Assembly: GCA_964538565.1 (NCBI GenBank) | Contig: CAZIGW010000123.1 | Span: forward strand, 1-22,022 | Length of the DNA stretch: 22,022 bases | From: CAYVBN01 sp964538565 | GTDB taxonomy: Bacteria > Pseudomonadota > Alphaproteobacteria > Rhizobiales > Xanthobacteraceae | Reading direction: 5' to 3' | Part shown: positions 15,745 through 22,022 of the stretch, piece after piece | Numbering within the stretch: the stretch's first letter is position 1 | Layout: each line of letters starts with the position of its first letter | The notes under the pieces: generated by a model | What the model saw: only the letters and a program-made list of their open reading frames with translations | The model's database searches: none | Told to the model about the DNA's origin: nothing | Position numbers and translations under genes: made by a program

Positions 15745-16617
15745 TTAGCCGATCCCGAGCTTCTTGAATGCCTTGCTGATCCAGGAACCCTCGTGCTCGG
15801 ACGGCTCCAGCCCGCCGCTCTTCACGAGCGCATAGGCGTTCTTGTACCAGGGACTGTCGGGGAAATTGTGCCCCAGCACCGCGGCGGCGGTCTGCGCTTC
15901 CTGCACGATGCCGAGCGCCATGTAGCACTCGGTCAGGCGCTCGAGCGCTTCCTCGACGTGGCGGGTCGTCTGATATTGTGTCACCACCACCTTGAAGCGG
16001 TTGATCGCGCCGGTGAAATTCTTCTTCTTCAGATAGAAGCGCCCGACCTCCATCTCCTTGCCGGCGAGCTGGTCGCGCGCCACGTCGATCTTGCGCTTGG
16101 CGGTGACGACATATTCGGAGTCGGGATACTTGCGCGCCACCTCTTCGAGCGCGGCGATCGCTTTCTCGGTGCGGCTCTGGTCGCGGCTGATGTCCGGAAT
16201 CTGGTCAAAATAGGACGCGCCGATGAGGTACTGCGCGTAGGCCGCGTCGGGGCTGCCCGGATGGAGCGTGACGTAGCGCTTGGCAGCGCTGATCGCGTTT
16301 TCGTAGTCGCGCGCTTCGTAGTAGGCAAAGGCCGACATCAGCAGCGCCTTGCGCGCCCATTCGGAATAGGGGTGCTGGCGATCGACTTCCTCGAATTTCT
16401 TGGCGGCGTCGGTGAACTCCTTCTTCTCGTTGAGAAGGAACAGGCCCTCGTTGTAGAGGCGGTCCGCCGGCTCGTCGGGCAGGACGTCGTCCTTATTGCC
16501 GAACCAGTTGAGGAAGTTCATCGACCCGCAGCCGCCGAGCGGCAGGACGAGCAGGGCGACGGCGAGAGCGCCCGCCAACCGCCGGCGCCGGGACGGCGCC
16601 GACACGGAATCGCTCAT
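15745..16617 (-). CDS. bamD: Outer-membrane assembly lipoprotein BamD
   Basis: This 290-residue lipoprotein is part of the BAM complex that inserts beta-barrel proteins into the outer membrane. A signal peptide ends in the lipobox LGGC with the lipidated cysteine at C30. The rest is a run of TPR-like helical repeats (about 48-250), including the family features LYNEGLFLL, FEEVDRQHPYSEWARKALLM and FYLKKKNFTGAINRF. ATG 16617 gives a conventional basic n-region (SRRRR); an in-frame ATG at 16650 would add 11 residues. The neighbours lpxC and recN are typical for Hyphomicrobiales. The promoter may lie in the AT-richer patch at about 16,715-16,765, where TTAAAC-17-TAGACA is a weak candidate on the minus strand. 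Confidence 0.95.
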   Translation of the reverse strand: MSDSVSAPSRRRRLAGALAVALLVLPLGGCGSMNFLNWFGNKDDVLPDEPADRLYNEGLFLLNEKKEFTDAAKKFEEVDRQHPYSEWARKALLMSAFAYYEARDYENAISAAKRYVTLHPGSPDAAYAQYLIGASYFDQIPDISRDQSRTEKAIAALEEVARKYPDSEYVVTAKRKIDVARDQLAGKEMEVGRFYLKKKNFTGAINRFKVVVTQYQTTRHVEEALERLTECYMALGIVQEAQTAAAVLGHNFPDSPWYKNAYALVKSGGLEPSEHEGSWISKAFKKLGIG

Positions 16618-16806
16618 CGGTGCGTGCCAGCCGAATGCGTGCAGTCCCATGGATGCAGCCCAACCCCGTTTTGGTCCGCCGGCGCACGGCCCCTGCCCTC
16701 GCCAGACGGATATCGCAAGAGGACGTGTCTACCCGAAAAGCGAGCGCAGTTTAAGTGGTTAGGCTGACATTCCGCCGGGAATGTGGCGAATGCCGGAAGC
16801 CGACGC

Positions 16807-17760
16807 TCAGGAGACGTCCGGAGCGAAGGCCGGAGCGACGAGACCGGTCGTGACATCGGCGTGGCCGCGCGGCCGGCGTGCCGGGGCCTCCGCTTCCACC
16901 ACCGTCCAGGCGGTCGGATCGGCGATCAGGGCAGACAAAACCGCGTGGTTGAGCTTGTGGCCGCCGCGCACCGAATGGAAGGCGCCGAGCAGCGGATGGC
17001 CCGCGAGCGTCAGATCACCGATGGCGTCGAGCGCCTTGTGGCGGACGAATTCGTCGGCAAACCGAAGTCCGTCCGGATTGAGCACCCGTTTCTCGGTGAC
17101 CACCAGCGTGTTCTCGAACGTGGCGCCGAGCGCGTAGCCGGCGCTCCAGAGCTTGGCCACGTCGCGCATGAAGCCGAAGGTCCGGGCGCGAGCGACCTCG
17201 CGGCGGAAACTGTCGGGTTCGACGTCGAACGCGAGCGCCTGATGGCCGATCAGTGGATGGTCGAAATCGATTTCCACCTCGACGCGGAAGCCATGCGCGT
17301 AGGGGCGCAACTCGCCCATCGCATCGCCCTTCACGACGCGGACCGGCTTGAGGACCCGCAGGAAGCGGCGCCGCGCCGGCAAGGTCATGATGCCGGCCTG
17401 CTCGATGGCGGCGACGAACGGCGCCGCGCTGCCGTCCATGATCGGCACCTCGGGCCCGTCCACCTCGACAACGGCGTTGTCGATGCCGAGGCCGCACAGA
17501 GCAGCGAGCACGTGTTCTGCGGTGGAGCACAGGGGGCCGGAACCGTCGCCGAGCACGGTGGCGAACTCGGTCGCCGTGACGGCGCGGACGTCCGCGCGAA
17601 TTTCCCGGTCCGGCTGGCTTTCGAGGCCGGTGCGCAGGAAGACGATGCCGGTATCGGCATCGGCCGGGTGAAGAGTCAACGTGACGGGTAAGCCTGAATG
17701 AACTCCGATCCCGGTCACCGATGCATCATCGCGAAGCGTCGTTTGCCTGCCGGCTTTCAT
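16807..17760 (-). CDS. lpxC: UDP-3-O-acyl-N-acetylglucosamine deacetylase
   Basis: This 317-residue zinc enzyme catalyses the committed step of lipid A synthesis. The zinc ligands are H83 (STAEHVLAAL), H241 and D245 (RHKALDAIGD), the general base is E82, and H268 (GGHKLNH) is the active-site acid. The length is typical. ATG 17760 precedes the conserved start MKAGRQTTLRDDASVTGIGVHSG region; the frame is open to 17928 but that extension is Arg/Trp-rich and unlike LpxC. The gene lies between ftsZ and bamD, as usual in this order, but 510 bp downstream of ftsZ, so it probably has its own promoter. I see no degradation tag motif I could name at the C-terminus (APDVS). Confidence 0.96.
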   Translation of the reverse strand: MKAGRQTTLRDDASVTGIGVHSGLPVTLTLHPADADTGIVFLRTGLESQPDREIRADVRAVTATEFATVLGDGSGPLCSTAEHVLAALCGLGIDNAVVEVDGPEVPIMDGSAAPFVAAIEQAGIMTLPARRRFLRVLKPVRVVKGDAMGELRPYAHGFRVEVEIDFDHPLIGHQALAFDVEPDSFRREVARARTFGFMRDVAKLWSAGYALGATFENTLVVTEKRVLNPDGLRFADEFVRHKALDAIGDLTLAGHPLLGAFHSVRGGHKLNHAVLSALIADPTAWTVVEAEAPARRPRGHADVTTGLVAPAFAPDVS

Positions 17761-18270
17761 CGTTACCGTCCCACACTGATCCCCGCGGCTGGCGCCGCGC
17801 TGGACGGTCGGATCCCGAGACAACGGCCAAATCCGTCGCTGGCCAGGTTTCCGCCGCCAATCTTCGTCGACCAGGTCTCGTTTTCGCCATGATTGCGGAC
17901 GGTGCCCCCACGGCCCCCCGAAAATCATCCCCCGGCGAAAAGCCCCTTTAGTGGTCGAAACCTTAACACGCTCGGCGTTCAGACCAACTCACGGTTTTTT
18001 ACTAACTGTTACCGCAATGAGTCCCCAATTCGACCCTCTTTCAGCCACCCCTACCACACGGGCGGGCCCGCGCCGGCGGGCCGTCACCGGCCGCCGTCGG
18101 TTGTCCGGGTCGTCCCGATCGTCTGTCTGCGGTGTGCCCGCTGTGTCTCTGAAAATTCTCCGCCATCTCAATGTGTTGAATCCTGGCGGCGCGGCCGCGC
18201 CGACGGTTCCCGGAACGCCGGGTGCGCCCGGCCGGGTCCGCACCGTTCAAGCGCAGGCCGCCGCATCCGG
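17761..18270. other. 510-bp gap between ftsZ and lpxC
   Basis: No convincing gene is visible. The AT-rich patch at about 17,945-18,020 is the likeliest lpxC promoter zone; on the minus strand TTGGTC-16-TAAGGT is only a weak match. The left end of the ftsZ-proximal part contains the palindrome GGCGCGGCCGCGCC (about 18,187-18,200), with no T-run. A 43-codon GTG frame on the plus strand (18143-18274) shares its stop with that of ftsZ and lacks a ribosome binding site. Confidence 0.4.
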
Positions 18271-20034
18271 CTAGGTCGCCTGCCGGCGCAGAAAGGCCGG
18301 AATGTCGAGTTGATCGTCCTCGCTCGGGTTATTCACAGGGGTTTGTCGCCCATGGGCATCAAGTCCTTGTGGGGTCGAGCGTTTTGCATACTCGGATACC
18401 GGCTCCTGCGAGCGGCCGTCGTGGCGCGATTCGTGACGTGATTCGTGACGTGATTCGTGATTCGCGCGCGGGCGCGGTCCCCGCTCCGGGGCGGCCGCCG
18501 GCCGGGTGCTTTGCTCCTCCGCGCGCGCCTCGTCCTCGCGGCGCCCGAGGCCGACCGAAGCGAGCCGCTGCAGCAGCGTCATGCGCCGCTTTTCCGGGTG
18601 CTCGGGCTCGCTCATTTCCCCGCGCTGAGCCCGGATCTCGTTCTGCGCCGGCATCGGCAGTTCGTCGATCCGCGGCATGCGCGGCGCCCGGTTGGCGGGG
18701 CGTTCCGGCTGCGGCGGGATGAACGCCTTGGGCAGATGCGGCTCGACCGGCTGGGTGGTCTCACTGACGATCGGCTCGACGAACAGCGACGGTTTCGGCG
18801 CGATGGGCCGGATCGTCACATCCTCGGGGCCTCCGGGCAGCACCGCGGCCGCGACGGCGGCGGTCGCGGCGTCGGAGACTGCGTTGGGGACGGAGCCGGC
18901 CGGGGCCGGAGCGTGCGCCGGCTGCGGATTTGCGGCGCGCGCCGGCTCCGTCCGATCCATCCGGTCGGCGAGTCGCTGGGTGTCGGCGCGCAGGCGCTGG
19001 GTCAGCTCGGCGATGCGTGACTCGTGCGAGTTGGTGTTGGTGCGCGGCGCGGCCGGACGCACCACCTGCTGCTGGTCGACCCCGGTCGCCACGACCGACA
19101 CGCGGATGATGCCGTCCAGGCTTTCGTCGAAGGTCGCCCCGACGATGATGTTGGCGTCCTGGTCGACCTCCTCGCGGATGCGGGTCGCGGCCTCGTCGAC
19201 TTCGTAGAGGGTGAGATCGCGTCCGCCCGTGATCGAGATGAGGAGCCCGCGCGCGCCCTTCATCGACACGTCGTCGATCAGCGGGTTGGAGATCGCGGCT
19301 TCCGCGGCGCGCAACGCGCGCTTCTCGCCCGAGGCTTCACCCGTGCCCATCATCGCCTTGCCCATCTCGCGCATGACGGCGCGCACGTCGGCGAAGTCGA
19401 GATTGATCAGCCCTTCCTTCACCATCAGGTCGGTGATGCAGGCGACGCCCGAATAGAGCACCTGGTCCGCCATCGCGAAGGCGTCCGCGAACGTCGTCTT
19501 CTCGTTGGCGACGCGGAACAGGTTCTGGTTGGGGATGATGATGAGCGTGTCGACGACCTTCTGCAGCTCGGCGATCCCCGCCTCGGCGAAGCGCATGCGG
19601 CGCTGGCCCTCGAAGTGGAAGGGCTTCGTGACCACGCCGACGGTCAGGATGCCGGTCTCGCGCGCCACCTTGGCGATCACCGGCGCCGCGCCGGTGCCGG
19701 TGCCGCCGCCCATGCCGGCGGTGACGAATACCATGTGCGCGCCGGTGAGATGATCGCGGATCTCGTCGATCACTTCCTCGGCGGCGGCGCGGCCGATGTC
19801 GGGCTGCGATCCGGCGCCGAGACCTTCGGTCACCTGGACGCCCATCTGGATGATGCGCTCCGCCTTCGACATCGTCAGCGCCTGGGCGTCCGTATTGGCG
19901 ACCACAAAATCCACGCCCTGAAGGCCGGCCGAGATCATGTTGTTGACGGCGTTGCCGCCGGCGCCTCCGACCCCGAACACGGTGATCCGCGGCTTCAGCT
20001 CACGGATGTCGGGAATTTTCAAGTTGATGCTCAT
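18271..20034 (-). CDS. ftsZ: Cell division GTPase FtsZ (long-linker form)
   Basis: This 587-residue tubulin homologue forms the Z ring. The GTP-binding signature GGGTGTG is at 109-115, and the T7 loop residues N210, D212 and D215 (NLDFAD) complete the interface catalytic site. The globular part ends near 330. A long disordered Pro/Ala/Arg-rich linker follows (about 335-572), then the conserved C-terminal peptide DIPAFLRRQAT at the extreme end, which binds FtsA and other partners. FtsZ of other bacteria is near 380 residues; linkers of this length are typical of Hyphomicrobiales. The linker contains three tandem ESRH units (527-538). ATG 20034 is chosen for AAGAGG about 6 nt upstream and the family start MSINLKIPDI. 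It is 90 bp downstream of ftsA. Confidence 0.97.
   Translation of the reverse strand: MSINLKIPDIRELKPRITVFGVGGAGGNAVNNMISAGLQGVDFVVANTDAQALTMSKAERIIQMGVQVTEGLGAGSQPDIGRAAAEEVIDEIRDHLTGAHMVFVTAGMGGGTGTGAAPVIAKVARETGILTVGVVTKPFHFEGQRRMRFAEAGIAELQKVVDTLIIIPNQNLFRVANEKTTFADAFAMADQVLYSGVACITDLMVKEGLINLDFADVRAVMREMGKAMMGTGEASGEKRALRAAEAAISNPLIDDVSMKGARGLLISITGGRDLTLYEVDEAATRIREEVDQDANIIVGATFDESLDGIIRVSVVATGVDQQQVVRPAAPRTNTNSHESRIAELTQRLRADTQRLADRMDRTEPARAANPQPAHAPAPAGSVPNAVSDAATAAVAAAVLPGGPEDVTIRPIAPKPSLFVEPIVSETTQPVEPHLPKAFIPPQPERPANRAPRMPRIDELPMPAQNEIRAQRGEMSEPEHPEKRRMTLLQRLASVGLGRREDEARAEEQSTRPAAAPERGPRPRANHESRHESRHESRHDGRSQEPVSEYAKRSTPQGLDAHGRQTPVNNPSEDDQLDIPAFLRRQAT
18428..18463. repeat. 12-bp tandem repeat with four GANTC sites in ftsZ
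   Basis: GATTCGTGACGT occurs twice in tandem (18428-18439, 18440-18451), followed by a partial third copy. It encodes the ESRH units of the FtsZ linker. The block contains GATTC at 18428, 18440, 18452 and 18459, the recognition site of the cell-cycle methyltransferase CcrM. Confidence 0.85.
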
Positions 20035-20124
20035 CGCTGGCCTCTTCAATTCTCGGGCGTACGAACGCCGTCGGGTCTGCCGGTCCGCCACCGGCTACTT
20101 CGTCAGTCTCTCGATGCGGGTCCA

Positions 20125-21447
20125 TCAAAAGCTCTCGCGCAGCCATCGGCCGACCCGTGTGATGTAACCGCCCGTTCCTGTCATCAGATGCCGCGTGCGC
20201 CGCGGTTCGAAGTGTTCGAGATGTGCCGCCTGGGGGTAGACCAGGAGTCCGGCCGCGACGGCGAAAGCCGGCCCCTTTGCCGCATCCGGGAGTCCGGAAA
20301 TTCCGAGCGGACGGCCGATGCGCACCGGCCGTCCGAACATCCGTGCCGCCAGGTCCGGCAGGCCGGTCAGCTGGCAGGCTCCGCCGGTCAGGATGACGCG
20401 CGCGCGCGGCTCGGCTGCGAACGGCGACTTGGCCAGCCGATCGCGCACCATTTCGAGGATTTCTTCGACGCGCGGTTTGATGATCCGCGTGAGCGTCGCC
20501 CGGGATACCGACTGGGGCGGCTCGCGGTCATCCCCGCCGACGAGCGGGACGCTGATCATCTCGCGTTCATCCGAACCTCCGGCGAGCACACTGCCATACA
20601 ACGTCTTGATTCGCTCGGCGTCGTAAATGCTGGCATTGAGCCCGCGCGCCAGGTCCATGGTGACATGATGCCCGCCGAGGGCGAATCCGTCGGCATGAAC
20701 GAGGCGGCCGCCGGAAAAGGCGGCGATGGTCGTGGTGCCGGCGCCGAGATCGACGAGCGCAGCGCCGAGGTCGGCCTCGTCGTCGGCGAGCGCCGACAAT
20801 CCGGCGACGTATGGCGCTACCGCCATGGCCTCGATGTCGAGATGGCAGCGCTCGACCGCGAGCATCAGGTTGCGCGCGGTGGCGATGTCGCAGGTCACGA
20901 CGTTCATGTCGACGCCGAAGCGGCGCGCCAGCATGCCGCGCGGATCGCGGATGCCGCGGGCATCGTCGAGCGTGAAGCACATCGGGATCGAGTGCAGCAC
21001 CACGCGCCCGTCGCGCACGGAGCGGCGGCTGCAGGCGGCGAGCACGCGCTCGACGTCGCCGTCCGACACCGTCGCGCCGCTCACGCTGTCGGAGGCGGCC
21101 ATCAGCTCGCTCTCGATGCGTCCGGCCGAGATCGACATGACGACGGACTCGATGCGCACCTTGGCCATGCGTTCGGCGATGTCGAGAGCGTGGCGCAGGA
21201 CTTCCTCGGTCTCGAGCAGATCGACCACGTTGCCGGCCTTCATGCCGCGCGCGCCGGTGTGGCCGAAACCGATGATCTCCACCGCATGGCTGCGCCGGCG
21301 CAGGACTTCCTGCGGCGCGTGCGGCCGCAGCCGCGCGATCAGACAGGCGATCTTGCTGGTGCCGATGTCGATCGCGGCGACGACCGCCGCGCGCTTCGGC
21401 GAGATCGGCTTCATCTTCGGCGTCAGGCCGTAGTGCAGGGAGTTCAT
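20125..21447 (-). CDS. ftsA: Cell division actin-like ATPase FtsA
   Basis: This 440-residue protein tethers FtsZ to the membrane. It has the actin-fold phosphate-1 motif IDIGTSK (26-32), the 1C domain (about 100-185), phosphate-2 (VDLGAGTTTIAAF, about 228-240) and the adenosine motif LTGGACQLTGL (about 361-371). The C-terminal amphipathic helix ITRVGRWLRESF is the membrane-targeting sequence. ATG 21447 has GGGAGG about 7 nt upstream and overlaps the ftsQ stop as ATGA, which points to translational coupling. The open frame continues far upstream, but that part is the shadow of ftsQ. Confidence 0.97.
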   Translation of the reverse strand: MNSLHYGLTPKMKPISPKRAAVVAAIDIGTSKIACLIARLRPHAPQEVLRRRSHAVEIIGFGHTGARGMKAGNVVDLLETEEVLRHALDIAERMAKVRIESVVMSISAGRIESELMAASDSVSGATVSDGDVERVLAACSRRSVRDGRVVLHSIPMCFTLDDARGIRDPRGMLARRFGVDMNVVTCDIATARNLMLAVERCHLDIEAMAVAPYVAGLSALADDEADLGAALVDLGAGTTTIAAFSGGRLVHADGFALGGHHVTMDLARGLNASIYDAERIKTLYGSVLAGGSDEREMISVPLVGGDDREPPQSVSRATLTRIIKPRVEEILEMVRDRLAKSPFAAEPRARVILTGGACQLTGLPDLAARMFGRPVRIGRPLGISGLPDAAKGPAFAVAAGLLVYPQAAHLEHFEPRRTRHLMTGTGGYITRVGRWLRESF

Positions 21448-22022
21448 ACCGAGCCTCCCTTGCGCTGCTTCATCTTGTCCTTGAGCGATTCCTCGCGCGC
21501 ATGCGCGGCTTCGTCCGACAGCCGCACCGTGACGCGATCGGCAAGTCGCAGGTCGACCACCGCGATGTCGCGCGAAAGGATGCGCTTGTCGCGGTCGAGC
21601 GCCACCAGCAGTTCGAGCGCGCGGGGGACGTCCGTTTCCGGCAGGCGCACATCGATGCCGTTCTTCAGATAAAGGTTCCAGCGCCGCTCCGCGACCAGCA
21701 CCGAGGCGCGCACGTTGTTGCGGATGTCGGGATAGCGATCGAGCAGCGAGAGAAAATCCTTGGCGCGCGTCTGCGCGCCCTGCCCGACCACGAGCGGCAG
21801 GCCGACGAAGCGGTAGGCGACGAACGGCTCGAGCAAGGTGCCATCGGCGGCGATGACCCCGATGCGGCCGCCATGCTGCCACAACGCGAAGGCCTCGCGT
21901 TCGGTGACCGTGATCTGCAGCCGGTCGGGATAGAGTTTCGACACGGTCGCGTCGGCGATCCACGGATTTTGCTTCAGTTCGCGCCGCGTTGCCGCCACGT
22001 CGAGGAACAACAGGGAGGTGCG
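21444..22022 (-). CDS. ftsQ: Cell division protein FtsQ (5' end outside window)
   Basis: About 192 C-terminal residues are present. The frame runs off the right edge, so the start, cytoplasmic tail, membrane helix and part of the POTRA domain are missing. The visible part begins TSLLFLDVAATRRELKQNPW, which is the POTRA region, followed by the FtsQ beta domain (VVGQGAQTRAKDFLSLLDRY, RRWNLYLKNGIDVRLPE) and a basic tail ending KQRKGGSV. FtsQ is a periplasmic scaffold of the divisome that recruits FtsB and FtsL. Its stop overlaps the ftsA start by 4 nt. Confidence 0.95.
   Translation of the reverse strand, partial: RTSLLFLDVAATRRELKQNPWIADATVSKLYPDRLQITVTEREAFALWQHGGRIGVIAADGTLLEPFVAYRFVGLPLVVGQGAQTRAKDFLSLLDRYPDIRNNVRASVLVAERRWNLYLKNGIDVRLPETDVPRALELLVALDRDKRILSRDIAVVDLRLADRVTVRLSDEAAHAREESLKDKMKQRKGGSV

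Noticed and set aside
17960..18012. TTAA and TTAC/GTTACC half-sites near the lpxC promoter zone as a CtrA site
   Set aside because: No pair of half-sites has the required seven-base spacing.
18143..18274. 43-codon GTG frame on the plus strand whose stop shares CTAG with the ftsZ stop
   Set aside because: No ribosome binding site and a low-complexity Gly/Pro/Ala tail; the shared CTAG is a curiosity of the palindromic tetramer.
19024..21672. 882-codon open frame on the plus strand opposite ftsZ, ftsA and ftsQ
   Set aside because: It runs antisense across three certain division genes and encodes low-complexity His/Asp/Arg-rich sequence. It is a GC-driven shadow.

Overview
The window is high-GC chromosomal DNA that reads as an alphaproteobacterium of the Hyphomicrobiales (Bradyrhizobium / Rhodopseudomonas / Xanthobacteraceae-like). 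The evidence is the division and envelope gene order ftsQ-ftsA-ftsZ-lpxC-bamD-recN-ligA, a 587-residue FtsZ with a very long linker, a LigA with a CxC-type zinc finger, a TTAA-N7-TTAA (CtrA-type) site, and several small exported proteins of types I associate with this order. The assignment rests on recognising families, not on a database search.

Right half (11.8-22.0 kb, all minus strand): ftsQ (cut by the window edge) overlaps ftsA by ATGA, then come ftsZ, lpxC, bamD, recN and ligA. Together these cover divisome assembly (FtsQ, FtsA, FtsZ), lipid A synthesis (LpxC), outer-membrane protein insertion (BamD) and DNA repair and ligation (RecN, LigA). pepP (M24 aminopeptidase P) converges on ligA from the plus strand.

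Middle (6.5-9.6 kb): small and envelope genes. These are an exported Trp/Arg-rich repeat protein with a textbook terminator, an exported YkuD L,D-transpeptidase, an exported four-cysteine protein, prmA (ribosomal protein L11 methyltransferase), and a 57-codon gene at 9413-9586 with a near-ideal ribosome binding site.

Left part (0-6.5 kb): a small two-helix membrane protein, a large membrane-bound dCache-PAS-GGDEF-EAL cyclic-di-GMP enzyme, a DUF2336 protein just downstream of it, and a convergent orphan ParA-type ATPase. The parA promoter carries a palindrome over its -35 box. An 820-bp gene-free stretch with several perfect inverted repeats separates parA from the small exported protein.

I saw no RNA genes, insertion sequences, prophage or CRISPR arrays. 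Most of the window is conserved housekeeping DNA and I do not see a clear new defence or mobile system. The best leads are the cyclic-di-GMP enzyme / DUF2336 / orphan ParA neighbourhood, the inverted repeats at 5761-5785 and 6383-6408, the CtrA-type site at 502-516, and the small exported proteins.
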